From: Populus alba
Lineage: Eukaryota; Streptophyta; Magnoliopsida; Malpighiales; Salicaceae
Direction of reading: 5' to 3'
Length of the DNA stretch: 64,000 nt
Assembly (NCBI RefSeq): GCF_005239225.2
Contig: NC_133300.1
Span: 4,927,875-4,991,874, forward strand
Made by a program: the position numbers and the translations under genes. Below the pieces are notes generated by a model that ran no database searches, had not been told where the DNA came from, and saw only the letters and a program-made list of their open reading frames with translations. This document shows positions 9,001 through 20,629 of the stretch, piece after piece (positions within the stretch are counted from its first letter, which is position 1; each line of letters starts with the position of its first letter).

Positions 9001-11211
9001 TGTCGCACCCGACATCGCGGCAGCCTTAAAAATTATATTTTAAATCTTTGGAAAGAACGGATTTCTGGCATCCTGTTCTTTGATGGGAATATTCTTTGTT
9101 TAATGAGTCGCCACCTAGTATTATGGTCACTAGGAACCCTAACTGGTCAACAGAGATTCTATGGTTCGGGACTGGTTACGTAAAAGGGAAGATATTATCA
9201 CCCCTTAAACGTCCTGCCTGAGGCAGGCTGCATTGCTAGTTTTGTCTTAAATTGCTAAATGTTTAGGAGTTTATGTTATGAAAATTTGCTTATAATATTC
9301 CTGACTCTGGCACCAGTGAATATTTAACTACGAATATTTCCAACTCTGGCGTTGATAAATATTACGCAGCTAAAAAAACAAAACAAATTTAAATCAGTAT
9401 TTTTTTTTTATTCCTGACTCTGGCGTCAGTGAATAAACAAATAAAATAAATTTATTTTTACGCATGCACATTTTTTCTTGTTAAAGGAAAATAAAATACA
9501 ATGAATAATATAAATTTAAACCGGTATTTTTATTCCTGACTTTGGCGTCAGTGAATAAACCAATAAATTTATATTATTTTTTTTCTTGCTAAATAAAAAT
9601 AAAATACAATGAATAACATAAATTTAAACCGGTATTTTTATTCCTGACTCTGGCGTCAGTGAATAAACCAATAAATTTATATTATTATTTTTTTTATGCA
9701 TACATATTTTTTATTTTTTCTGCCTTTTTTTTATTTTATTTTTATTTTTTATTTTATTTTTTTTTTTGGGCTGGGCCGGGGCCAGCCAAGCACAATTGTT
9801 TTGGTGGGGCTGGGCCCAGCTCAGCCCACATGGGCTGGGCTAGGCCCAGCCAGCCCAGCCCGGTCACTGGCCCAAGCCAGTGACCCGGCTGGGCAACATG
9901 AAGCACGCGTGAACGAAATCACGCGTGCATTAGCTGCTAAAGAGAATTAATTGAGAGTGTACAGTAGGAAGTGAATTAAAATGAAAAGCGGTGAAAGAGA
10001 AACTTACTTACCTGGCTCTGGATACACCGAAGGCAGCAGCAACAATGGTTCTGGTCACGGTGGATGCCCTCTGCTTATGTTCGTCCCTTCTCAAGAAATA
10101 ACAAAAGTGGCTGCTGAAATTGGAGCCACCGAAGAAGAGGTCGAGAGCGTCCCCTTTTGTTTTTTTAAATGCTGTTCGTTCTTTTTCCCGTGTCTTCGCC
10201 TGTGTGTCCCCTGTTTCTGGCTCCTCTTGCTTCTTCTTCTTTTTTTTTTTTTTATCTCTGTTTCCAATCTTCTCTCGGTCTGTTTTTCCTTTTTTCGTCT
10301 TGCTCTCACATGCTCTGTCTTTTTCTGTTCTTGGCTCTGTTTTGGGTTGATTTTTTCTTGTGCAGGGATGAAGATGATGGCAGGGTTGATCTCTGATTCC
10401 TTTCTGCCTTTCTACCCTTCTCTCCGTGTATTTTTTTTGTGTGTTTTTGCTTTGTTTTGCTCTGCTTGTTTCCTCACTGATTTTCGGTTCTCTCCTTCGT
10501 TGTTTTCTCTGGGTTTAGCTTCGGGTTTCCCCTCTCCTCTGGTTCTGGTCTTCGGTCTCTCTTTTATAGAGACCCACAGCTTGCCCCTAATCAGTCCTGC
10601 CTTTGCAGGACTGTCTCTTCCACGAACGAGATCGTGGGCAAGGGACGCGGTCCACGATTGAATCTGTTGCAGATTTTCAGGTATCCTGTTGAATCGGGAT
10701 GAAGAAGATCACACGGTTGTTCCACCAGCAACGGCAGCGTTTTGGCAGCAAGGAATTCTACCAGCAACGACGACGTTTCAAGCAGCAGTGGATATTGTCA
10801 TTTTGATCCCTGAACTTTAGAAATTTGGCAATTGGACCCTTAAGCAAAAAATAAAAATTAAACTTTACAAAACAGTCCTTAATTCCTGGATTATTTTCAA
10901 TTAAGTCCTTGGATTTTTCAATTTGATCCTTAATTAATTCTTTCAATTTTGCCCTTTTTGGATAAATTTCAATTAAGTCCCTGAATTTATTTAATTAATT
11001 TAAACAAAGTTTAATTAAGTCCGCAAACTTATTAATTCTTATAATTTCATTAATTAAACTAATCCAAATTTTAAATAAATTTCCAAACTTATTAATTCTT
11101 CAATTTCTGATCAATTATTCTCAAATCTGATATTTTTATCCGTAAACTTCAAAATTTGTTGTTTTAACCCCATTTTAATTTTTTTATTTGTTCAAAAATT
11201 GGGTTATGACA
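9001..11211 (-). repeat. 3' LTR of the gag-only element (left in window)
   Basis: 2,211 bp, reading tgtcgcaccc at the left and gggttatgaca at the right on the plus strand. It contains a TATA box (TATAAAA on the minus strand, 10562-10568) and a GC-rich block of GGGCTGGGC repeats around 9770-9890. It differs from the other LTR mostly by single-base gaps. The ORFs inside it are not genes. Confidence 0.93.
10562..10568 (-). promoter_or_regulatory. TATA box of the LTR promoter
   Basis: The minus strand reads TCTCTATAAAAGAGAG here. The same box occurs in the other LTR (17976-17982) and a TATAAAA box occurs in the related solo LTRs at 19503-19509 and 40832-40838, so its position is conserved in the family. 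Confidence 0.6.
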
Positions 11212-11225
11212 GTTGCCCCCTCTTT
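11212..11225 (-). other. Polypurine tract of the gag-only element
   Basis: The minus strand reads aaagagggggcaac and abuts the LTR start TGTCATAACCC, as expected for the plus-strand primer of an element read on the minus strand. Confidence 0.82.
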
Positions 11226-11500
11226 ATAATATTTACTATGCAAAGATAAAAAAAAATTCATTTTCTTTTAGCTTTGTGTAGTAAATTTATAAAGAAAAGT
11301 AGATACGGAAAGAACTTTTGTTTTTTGCTTTTTTTTTTAGTCTTGAAAACAGTAGATTGACGCATAATCTTTACAAAGAGATGTAGAAATCAAGAAACAA
11401 GTCATTTAGGAGACAACTCATTTTTTTGTTTTTTTTTTTTTGTTATGGTATATTGTAATGGGTTACCTACCCAGTGGAAAAATACAAATATTTTTTTTTT

Positions 11501-12347
11501 AATAAGACGAGGGCTCGAAGGCGCGCTCGAATATAAGACGAGGGCTCGAAGGCGCGCTCGAATGGATAAGACGAGGGCTCGAAGGTGCGCTCGAATGGAG
11601 GTAGGATAGAAAATGCACTACCTTTGATGGTCGAGGGCTCGAAGGCGCGCTCGAATGGATAAGACGAGGGCTCGAAGGCGCGCTCGAATGGAGGTAGGAT
11701 AGAAAATGCACTACCTTTGATGGTCGAGGGCTCGAAGGCGCGCTCAAAAATAAATAAGACGAGGGCTCAAAGGCGCGCTCGAATGTAAGACGAGGGCTCG
11801 AAGGCGCGCTCGAATGGATAAGACGAGGGCTCGAAGGCGCGCTCGAATGGAGGTAGGATAGAAAATGCACTACCTTTGATGGTCGAGGGCTCGAAGGCGC
11901 GCTCGAATGGATAAGACGAGGGCTCGAATGGAGGTAGGATAGAAAATGCACTACCTTTGATGGTCGAGGGCTCGAAGGCGCGCTCGAATGGATAAGACGA
12001 GGGCTCGAAGGCGCGCTCGAATGTAAGACGAGGGCTCGAAGGCGCGCTCGAATGGATAAGACGAGGGCTCGAAGGCGCACTCGAATGGAGGTAGGATAGA
12101 AAATGCACTACCTTTGATGGTCGAGGGCTCGAAGGCGCGCTCGAAAATAAATAAGACGAGGGCTCAAAGGCGCGCTCGAATGTAAGACGAGGGCTCGAAG
12201 GCGCGCTCGAATGGATAAGACGAGGGCTCGAAGGCGCGCTCGAATGTAAGACGAGGGCTCGAAGGCGCGCTCGAATGGATAAGACGAGGGCTCGAAGGCG
12301 CGCTCGAATGGAGGTAGGATAGAAAATGCACTACCTTTGATGGTCGA
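11501..12347 (-). repeat. GC-rich minisatellite inside the gag-only element
   Basis: About 21 copies of a 30-34 bp core containing gagggctcgaaggcgcgctc. They are interspersed with six copies of a 35-bp spacer (gaggtaggatag...ctacctttgatggtc), giving a higher-order array. The block lies between the gag ORF and the 3' LTR. It stays open in several minus-strand frames only because the repeat lacks stop codons, so I do not treat it as coding. Confidence 0.95.
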
Positions 12348-14796
12348 AACTGAAAGGTGGTAGGAAAATACAGGGATTTTTCAGGTGATCTAATTCTCAT
12401 GGGTGGCCTGCCCATGTTGAAAAAATTCTCAAAAGTGAAAATTTTTCAAAAGCAATTTCAATGTTCGTCATTTCAAGTTGGCCTTCTGCTTGATGGATTC
12501 CATTAGAATTTTCTCTAATAAAATTTGCAAAACTCATTGTCCAATGTCTCAAAGTTTAAATGATATGCATGCATCGTTACCTGATTTGAAATATAGGCCC
12601 CCATTTCTTCTTAATCTTCTCGTTGCTTGGTTGGTGAGATCTTGCTATCTGATTTGAGTCATTCTTTGTCGTTTAGCTATCTAGCCCACTCGAGTTGGCC
12701 CATGTAAGTCTATTTCCAAATTTGTTTGCACAACTCAGCATTTATGGTGCCCATCGTGACGCACTTGCTTGCTAGAGATCTTCTGATTCGTCAAATAATT
12801 TGAGAGGATTATTCATTACCCCTCGTCTCACTGCCATAAACATTCGGTATCACTTGCTGAAAGGATCGAGCTGTCTTTTGTAAACCAAAATGCCCCCTTG
12901 TCTGGTTGAAGGAAATTACCATCTCCTTTTCTAGAATCTTTCCTTCTAAACACAATGTTGCCCCCTTGTATTGGTTATTGCCCCTAAGTGTGCTTCTATC
13001 AGCGACTTAGATAAATAAAGGTTTTAAGAGGCCTTTCTCTCATCTCTCTCCTTTTCAGTTTGGTGGAGGAATATGGGTCTAGAATGAATCTTGAAATCTT
13101 GATCTTGCATTTTGAAAACAAAAATTATTTCGATGTGAGTCAAATAACAATTTGCTTTTGAAATCTTGCAACTCCTTGGTTATTTTCTTTTTGGGAAAAG
13201 AGATTATTTGCTCTTGTGTTCGGTAACGAGGTCTTCGGTGAAAATATATCATGAGATGACCTTTTGTTTTGAAGTGAAGGGCTCGAGAAAAAGCTTGAGG
13301 TTTTGTAAGAGAAAAACTTGTCTCTTTTTGAACATTTATTTTTATCAGCATGAATAATAATGAGTAGTTTATTCTTGATATCATGAATCTTATGAAAAAG
13401 TGTTCTTTGCATTTTGAGAGCATTGTTTATTGTTCTAGGTTGCTTGCTTGCTTGATTAGAAAGGACTTTTATAGGCACGTAACGTAGGCTATGGTTTTCG
13501 GCTATGAAAGAAAAGGATATAAGCCTTAAAGAGTGTTTCAGGGTTTCAAAGACTGAAGATCACGATCAATAGTTTGACTTTTGGTGTCATTCATATTTTC
13601 TTTTGCCGCTCTTCTTTGATTTGCCCCCTTTTTCTTCTTTTTCATTGCTCCACTAGAGCATACTCACTTTATCTTGGTTATCACTTTTTCTTGTGATATG
13701 GGCATGCCCCTTAGTATTTGAGTTTCTTGGGCTCTTTTGCCTTTTGGCTTTCTCACGGCTTTATCCCTCTTTTTGATCATTGAAATTTCACTTGCCCCCC
13801 TTTTTTTTTGTGATGTGGGCATGATCCCTAGCATTTGAGTTTCTTGGGCTCTTTTTCCTTTTGGCTTTCTCACGGCTTTATCATCCTTCTTGATCATTGA
13901 AATTTCACTTGCCCCCAATGTAGGGTGTGATCTTAGTCGGGATTTTTTTATGAAAGAAAAATTATTCAAGCTCAAAAAGGGTTTGCAAGGGATGTACTTA
14001 TTTTAGAACGTGAAAGGAATAACAAAGATGGCCTTTCCTCATTTCAAGCGCAAGCAGCTATGATCAATAAACTTTGACCTCGTATAGTGTGATGGTTTAT
14101 TCTTTGCAAAGATGCATTTCATGAGTTATGAGTAACAAGTTCACTACATACCATTATTCATACATTTAAAAACACATGATTCAAGAGTAATGGGGTAAGG
14201 GTGTTTATTCTTTTTTCACAATTGTTTTTCTAATTTAGTCACCTCAATGATGGAGTTGCTTGATTCACTTGTCATTCTACAAGTAGAATGTCAAAAATGT
14301 CATTTTTGAATAAACATCAAATTATTATTTTATTTTTTTTGAAATCAAAATGCCAGATCAATGTTTTTCAAAACTCCAATAGGGAAACTGATTTTTGGTA
14401 AAATAGATGAATTGCGTCTATGAGATCGCACAAGGCTTTAAAGATGTGTTTGTGAATCTTTATAAGAAAACTCTCTCAAAAAAAAAAAATAATGCTAATC
14501 GTAAACACGATTGAATGACAAACTCATTATTTTCATTGAAACTTTAGAAAATAAGTTCAACAAGAAAGAACTTATGACTACATCCTGGGCTATGAATACT
14601 GGCATGATAACATATAAAGGGGCTAAACATTTAGCGATCATTGATTGGAATTTCTGGAATCTTTGAATCATTCATTCTCCTCGACAAGGGCATCTTTTCA
14701 ATAGTCAATTGAAATCAAATGTAGATAATTCTCGACCTAATATCACCATAGCTTTATCTTCAAGATAGTTGATTTCTAGGAGTCGATGTGAAGCAA
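12348..14796 (-). other. Non-coding internal region of the gag-only element
   Basis: Sequence between gag and the minisatellite with no recognisable pol domain on either strand. It contains several purine-rich GGGGGCAA motifs on the minus strand (near 12892, 12961, 13621, 13793 and 13911) that look like the element's own polypurine tract, plus the 117-bp repeat listed separately. Confidence 0.7.
13680..13920 (-). repeat. Two-copy 117-bp tandem repeat inside the gag-only element
   Basis: Two copies in tandem, each running from about gtgggcatg to cacttgccccc on the plus strand. On the minus strand they read as two copies of a 39-residue block starting GASEISMIKK within a 103-residue ORF (13664-13975). 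Whether that ORF is expressed cannot be judged; it has no family I recognise. Confidence 0.8.
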
Positions 14797-15792
14797 TTAG
14801 CTATAGAAATGATAAGTGTCTTGGCAACCACCTTCAGTGAAACCGTTCTTCTCAGTCGGGTTAGCAATCTTACCTAACCCAATGGCTTGTTCAATCCTCT
14901 CAGCTATAACAACCAGGTCAGTGAAATGTTGTGCAGAGCTTCTAACCAAGTATTCAAAGTACGGAGCTTTAAAGGTGTCGGAAAATAAAGTGATCATCTC
15001 TTTTTCCAACATGGGAGGGTTAACTTGTGTAGCTACCTCACTCCATCTTCGGGCGTATTCTCTTATGGACTCTTTGTTGTCCTTCTCCATAGCTTGCAAG
15101 CTTAAACGATCAGGTCCCACGTCGATATTGAACTTATATTGCCTCATGAAGGCATCAACTAAATCCTTCCATTTTTTAACCTTGGTATTGTCCAACCGCA
15201 TATACCAAGTGAGGGCAACATTACTCAGACTGTCTTGAAAGAAATGAATCAGCAGTTTCTCATCATGAACCACCTCAGCCATTTTGTTGCAGTATGCTTT
15301 GAGATGAGTTATAGGGCATTGAGTTCCCGTATATTTAACAAATTCTAGCACTCTAAATTTTTTTGGAATGACTACGTTGGGCACCAAACACATCTCAGCA
15401 GCCTTTATAGGATCATATATGTGAATTCCCTCAAATGCCCTCATCCTTTGTTCTAGGGCAATGAATTTATTCAAATCATCCTTTTTTATCATATTGCCTT
15501 TTTGAGATCCCTTCTCTGTAGAATCAATGGTGGAAGAAATTCTTATAGGGTATGATGGTTGAAAATACATAGCTTGTTGAAAATCAGATGACAGCCCGTT
15601 TGCCCCCAGATTCTGTGGATTGAAGGAATTTACAAGCATAGGTTCAAGCTGAGCTATAAGTGTTTGTTTTTCCAAGAATTTATCTCTCAAGGCCTGCTCG
15701 AGTAGACTAGTAAGCCTTGCAACTTCTTCTTTAAGATTGTCCACCTCTTTTTGATGTTGGGCTTCCAACTGGGCTCTTTCTTCGTTTTCCAT
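14797..15792 (-). CDS. Retrotransposon Gag-like protein, 331 aa
   Basis: An intact ORF from ATG (15792) to stop. Residues about 2-50 form a charged, heptad-rich coiled coil (QKEVDNLKEEVARL). Residues about 150-290 match the plant retrotransposon gag domain (PF03732 type), with the typical ALTWYMRL, WKDLVDAFMRQY and SIREYARRWSEVA blocks. No zinc knuckle and no protease follow, and the stop comes soon after the gag core. In related elements Gag assembles particles that package element RNA. It is the only protein I can support in this element, placed downstream of a roughly 0.6-kb leader from the minus-strand 5' LTR. Confidence 0.88.
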   Translation of the reverse strand: MENEERAQLEAQHQKEVDNLKEEVARLTSLLEQALRDKFLEKQTLIAQLEPMLVNSFNPQNLGANGLSSDFQQAMYFQPSYPIRISSTIDSTEKGSQKGNMIKKDDLNKFIALEQRMRAFEGIHIYDPIKAAEMCLVPNVVIPKKFRVLEFVKYTGTQCPITHLKAYCNKMAEVVHDEKLLIHFFQDSLSNVALTWYMRLDNTKVKKWKDLVDAFMRQYKFNIDVGPDRLSLQAMEKDNKESIREYARRWSEVATQVNPPMLEKEMITLFSDTFKAPYFEYLVRSSAQHFTDLVVIAERIEQAIGLGKIANPTEKNGFTEGGCQDTYHFYS

Positions 15793-16367
15793 TTGTCTTT
15801 TCTCGAAAAGGTTTATTATATGTAGGTTTCAAATGGGAACCTATATTTCAACCTGTAAATGTAAATCATGCAATTTATGCAAAAATGTTGATTCAATATA
15901 AAAAATGCTTATGGAATGCAGACACGCCTTCACGGGATGACAACCTAATAGGAAGATCCTAATTGTTGAGTGCATCAAAAGGGTGTGGTCATTATCTAGT
16001 TTCAAAGGGGTCTCTCACATGCTCAGTGATCGTCCATGAAAGGTCGATATGAGGCTTACAAGTAGTGTGATAAATAGAGGCCCTGAGTAATATCAGTTTG
16101 GCAATATCAACCACTTCCAAGTAAACAATCAAGCGAGAAGTTGGATGGTTTCACGAGTCTTACCCAGGCTAAAGCCATTGGGGTACCGTTACTCCCCCAC
16201 TTATCTTAAGTTGTAACGTGTGTGCTCTTAAAACGTGAATGCATGATAATATAAAACAAGGATGCATGCTAAAGCAGTAAAATGCCAGGAAAAAATAAAA
16301 CAAATAAACACAACGTAACAAACATTATAGCAATTTACAAACAAAAAGCAAAGCTTAGTCCATTAGT
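15793..16367 (-). other. Leader between primer site and gag of the gag-only element
   Basis: About 575 bases of untranslated leader in minus orientation, with no ORF of note. It would include the packaging signal if the element is packaged. Confidence 0.6.
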
Positions 16368-16385
16368 CCCCAGTGGGAGTCGCCA
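16368..16385 (-). other. Primer-binding-site-like sequence of the gag-only element
   Basis: The minus strand reads tggcgactcccactgggg, three bases inside the LTR. The tggcg start is usual for plant LTR-element primer sites. I have not assigned the tRNA. Confidence 0.7.
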
Positions 16386-16388
16386 TTC

Positions 16389-18633
16389 TGTCGCACACCG
16401 ACATCGCGGCGGCCTTAAAAATTATATTTTAAATCTTTGGAAAGAAACGGATTTTCTGGCATCCTGTTCTTTGATGGGAATATTCTTTGTTTAAGGAGTC
16501 GCCACCTATAGTATTTATGGTCACTAGGAACCTAAACTGGGTCAACAGAGATTCTATGGTTCGGGACTGGTTACGTAAAAGGGAAGATATTATCACCCCT
16601 TAAACGTCCTGCCTGAGGCAGGCTGGCATTGCTAGTTTTGTCTTAAATTGCTAAATGTTTAGGAGTTTAATGTTATGAAAATTTGCTTATAATATTCCTG
16701 ACTCTGGCACCAGTGAATATTTAACTACGAATATTTCCAACTCTGGCGTTGATAATATATTACGCAGCTAAAAAAAAACAAAACAAATTTAAAATCAGTA
16801 TTTTTTTTTTTATTCCTGACTCTGGCGTCAGTGAATAAACAAATAAAATAAATTTATTTTTTACGCATGCACATTTTTTCTTGTTAAAGGAAAAAAAATA
16901 CAATGAATAATATAAATTTAAACCGGTATTTTTATTCCTGACTTTGGCGTCAGTGAATAAACCAATAAAATTATATTATTATTTTTTTCTTGCTAAATAA
17001 AAATAAAATACAATGAATAACATAAATTTAAAACCGGTATTTTATATTCCTGACTCTGGCGTCAGTGAATAAACCAATAAATTTATATTATTATTTTTTT
17101 TATGCATACATATATTTTTATTTTTTCTGCCTTTTTATTTTATTTTTATTTTTTATTTTTATTTTTTTTTTTTTGGGCTGGGCCGGGGCCAGCCAAGCAC
17201 AATTGTTTTGGTGGGGCTGGGCCCAGCTCAGCCCACATGGGCTGGGCTAGGCCCAGCCAGCCCAGCCCGGTCACTGGCCCAAGCCAGTGACCCGGCTGGG
17301 CAACATGAAGCACGCGTGAACGAAATCACGCGTGCATTAGCTGCTAAAGAGAATTAATTGAGAGTGTACAGTAGGAAGTGAATTAAAATGAAAAGCGGTG
17401 AAAGAGAAACTTACTTAACCTGGCTCTGGATACACCGAAGGCAGCAGCAACAATGGTTCTGGTCCACAGGTGGATGCCCTCTGCTTATGTTCGTCCCTTC
17501 TCAAGAAATAACAAAAGTGGCTGCTGAAATTGGAGCCACCGAAGAAGAGGTCGAGAGCGTCCCCTTTTGTTTTTTTAAATGCTGTTCGTTCTTTTTCCCG
17601 TGTCTTCGCCTGTGTGTCCCCTGTTTCTGGCTCCTCTTGCTTCTTCTTCTTCTTTTTTTTTATCTCTGTTTCCAATCTTCTCTCGGTCTGTTTTTCCTTT
17701 TTTCGTCTTGCTCTCACATGCTCTGTCTTTTTCTGTTCTTGGCTCTGTTTTGGGTTGATTTTTTCTTGTGCAGGGATGAAGATGATGGCAGGGTTGATCT
17801 CTGATTCCTTTTCTGCCTTTCTACCTTCCTTCTCTCCGTGTATTTTTTTTTTGTGTGTTTTTGCTTTGTTTTGCTCTGCTTGTTTCCTCACTGATTTTCG
17901 GTTCTCTCCTTCGTTGTTTTCTCTGGGTTTAGCTTCGGGTTTCCCCTCTCCTCTGGTTCTGGTCTTCGGTCTCTCTTTTATAGAGACCCACAGCTTGCCC
18001 CTAATCAGTCCTGCCTTTGCAGGACTGTCTCTTCCACGAACGAGATCGTGGGCAAGGGACGCGGTCCACGATTGAATCTGTTGCAGATTTTTCAGGATAT
18101 CCTGTTGAATCGGGATGAAGAAGATCAACACGGTTGTTTCCACCCAGCAACGGCAGCGTTTTGGCAGCAAGGAATTCTACCAGCAACGACGACGTTTCAA
18201 GCAGCAGTGGATATTGTCATTTTGATCCCTGAACTTTAGAAATTTGGCAATTGGACCCTTAAGCAAAAATAAAAATTAAACTTTACAAAACAGTCCTTAA
18301 TTCCTGGATTATGTTCAATTAAGTCCTTGGATTTTTCAATTTGATCCTTAATTAATTCTTTCAATTTTGCCCTTTTTGGATAAATTTCAATTAAGTCTCT
18401 GAATTTATTTAATTAATTTAAACAAAGTTTAATTAAGTCCGCAAACTTATTAATTCTTATAATTTCATTAATTAAACTAATCCAAATTTTAAATAAATTT
18501 CCAAACTTATTAATTCTTCAATTTCTGATCAATTATTCTCAAATCTGATATTTTTACCTGTAAACTTCAAAAATTTGTTGTTTTAAACCCCATTTTAATT
18601 TTTTTTATTTGTTCAAAAAATTGGGTTATGACA
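16389..18633 (-). repeat. 5' LTR of the gag-only element (right in window)
   Basis: 2,245 bp, the partner of 9001-11211. It is 34 bases longer, and most differences are one-base gaps. The TATA box is at 17976-17982. It is followed by the second atcac target copy at 18634-18638. Confidence 0.93.
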
Positions 18634-18748
18634 ATCACTAAATTAGTACAAGTAGATTTTGGTTTTGGACTTTTTATAATAAAATAATATCAAATTTATT
18701 TGGCTAATTAATGAATTCAATGTTTTAAGCTAATCTACTTTTCATATA

Positions 18749-20454
18749 TGTATATACCCAATTTTTTTATTTTTTTACTTTTATTTTTTATCTTTATAAA
18801 ATAAAAAAAATATGAAGTGGAAAAATTGGAATAAATAAAGAAAAATTGAGATTTAGATCAAGACAATACAAATAAAAAGTTGTTGAGTATCAATCAGGGA
18901 GGAATTGTAAAATTTGGGGTTTAATCTTACTTGAAATTGAAAGAATTGATGAGTTTCAGGACTTAATTAAACTTAAAATTAGTTTAATTAACAGAGTTAT
19001 GAGCTTAATTGAAGAAATATTAAAAATAGCTGATTTAGGTCTAAATTGCAAGAAATAAAGTCCAAGGACCGTTGTGCAAAAGGCACCGCAATGCAGGGGT
19101 CTACTTAAAATTTAGCCCAGGGACCGTTTAAAACATTGTTAAAACCTCGAGGACTAAATTGAAAAAATGGCCGCCCCCAATCTAGAAACGGCGCTGTTTT
19201 TCAATTCCATTCATCGTCTTCTTCCTCTGGAAGCAGAGGAGACCCCCTGCAAAGGAAAATATCAATCGCCGCACACATGCCAAATTCAAGACCGCGTTGT
19301 CTACCCACGGAACCCATGGGATTTGGTTGGTCTCCCTCACCCTCATAACTCTCCCCTGACGCGAGGATAAGCACCACCAATAATCCAGCAACGGCAGGAC
19401 TGTTGGTGTTTCCATTCTACCCAAACACGGAGCCAATTCACTCTACACAAGATGACGATCCCAGGGAATATAAGGATAAGAATCCCTCTCAAGGTCTGAC
19501 TCTATAAAAGTGGGAGAGAAGGAAGAACAGGGGATCGAAAAAGAGAGACGATACAGAGATAAAAACCAAAAAATAAAATAAAAAGAATAGAGAGCAGAAG
19601 GGAGGAGAGGACTAGATCTTGAGAAAGCAAAAACATAAAGACAAAAAAGAGAAGCCGAGGAAAAGAAAGGGCGTCCGAGGAGTGCTTCATCCAGCACCTG
19701 CATTTTGCCGCTCAAGGTCGCTGCAAAAACAGACAAGTCACTTTCAATTCTTCCCCTCTCTGCAATTTAATTACTCTCCTTCTGTAGCAAGCGTGCGTGA
19801 ACAGTTCACGCACGCATGCAAGTAAAAAAAAAGAAAGGAAAGAAAAGGGAGCCGGGTTACTGATTTAGCTAGGTCTGGCCCAGCCTGTACGGCTGGGTCT
19901 GATCCCAGACCTAATCAGTCCAAACTTTTTTTTGCTAAGGGTATATTTGATAAAATAGACTCTCATGCCTTGTTCATGTATTTTCATTCCCCTTTTATTT
20001 TGAGAGGCATAGAAAATTTATTTCTTCTTATTAAAAATTTAAAATTTTGTGAATTTATTTAGTGATATCAAAGACAAGAATATTATATTTTTTGGGTTGT
20101 ATAATATTTATAAACATCAGAGTTGAAAATATTCGTAGTTACTGTTTATTGACGGTAGAGTCAGAAACATAATAGAAAAGAATTAAAAAAAAAACAAATT
20201 TTTATCAATTTTAAATAAAGCTAGCAATACAACCTGCATTAGATAGAACGTTCAAGGAGTGATAGTATCTTTTATTTGGCATAACCAATTCCCTATCATA
20301 GAATTTTTATTAATTAGTTAGAGTTTTTAATAATCATAATACTTGGTAATAATTATTTAAACATAGATTTTTTTCCCTAAAAAATAAGATGTCATATACA
20401 TGTTTTTTTTCATTGAAAATTTTTATTGATTGACGGCAAAAGTCAAGAGTGACA
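18749..20454 (+). mobile_element. Solo LTR related to the gag-only element, unit A copy
   Basis: A 1,706-bp solo LTR in the opposite orientation to the neighbouring element, flanked by atata target copies (18744-18748 and 20455-20459). It shares the LTR landmarks in order: a TGT start, a TATA box (19503-19509), the cgtgaacag...cacgcacgc block, the GGCCCAGCC-type block, the gactct...ttgacg block and a gaca end. It also occurs in unit B (40084-44385), so it was there before the duplication. The short ORFs in it are not genes. Confidence 0.82.
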
Positions 20455-20629
20455 ATATAAATCAAAACAATAATAATACTTACATAGTTACCTTTCTGTA
20501 AAAAGTATTGAATATTAATATTAATTTTTTTTAATCATGTTTCGAAGGCAAGTGTGCAAACTTTACATGTGATAGCAATCTCAATGACTTCACTGCTACA
20601 TGCCTTCATTATCCTTGTATTTGTTTTAG

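Larger units (their letters stand above)
9001..18633 (-). mobile_element. Gag-only LTR retrotransposon (TR-GAG-like), minus orientation
   Basis: A 9,633-bp element with about 2.2-kb LTRs, TG...CA ends on the minus strand and a 5-bp target duplication. Orientation follows from three signs: a primer-site-like tggcgactc sequence beside the right-hand LTR, a purine tract beside the left-hand LTR, and a minus-strand gag ORF. The 5.2-kb internal region holds only a 331-residue gag-like ORF, minisatellites and non-coding sequence. I see no protease, reverse transcriptase, RNase H or integrase. This fits non-autonomous LARD/TR-GAG elements, which depend on proteins of a related, probably Gypsy-type, partner. 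A related solo LTR lies only 110 bp further on. Confidence 0.93.

Noticed and set aside
10091..10309. Lys/Arg-rich minus ORF resembling a nuclear localisation peptide
   Set aside because: Caused by T- and C-rich LTR sequence. The longer version at 17415-18170 is the same artefact.
9981..10661. 226-codon plus-strand ORF, with its partner at 17388-18170
   Set aside because: It lies wholly inside the LTRs of the gag-only element, is broken differently in the two LTRs, and is Phe/Ser/Leu-rich because of T- and CT-rich DNA.
11501..12347. CRISPR-like array
   Set aside because: Regular GC-rich repeats are present, but the spacers are themselves repeated and the region is inside a plant retrotransposon.
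11499..12415. Minus-strand ORFs of 193, 113 and 83 codons with repeated SSAPSSPRL peptide
   Set aside because: They are translations of the minisatellite, open in several frames at once.
19167..19825. Short ORFs in both directions, also at 40403-40969
   Set aside because: They belong to the solo LTR near its TATA box and are not conserved as protein.
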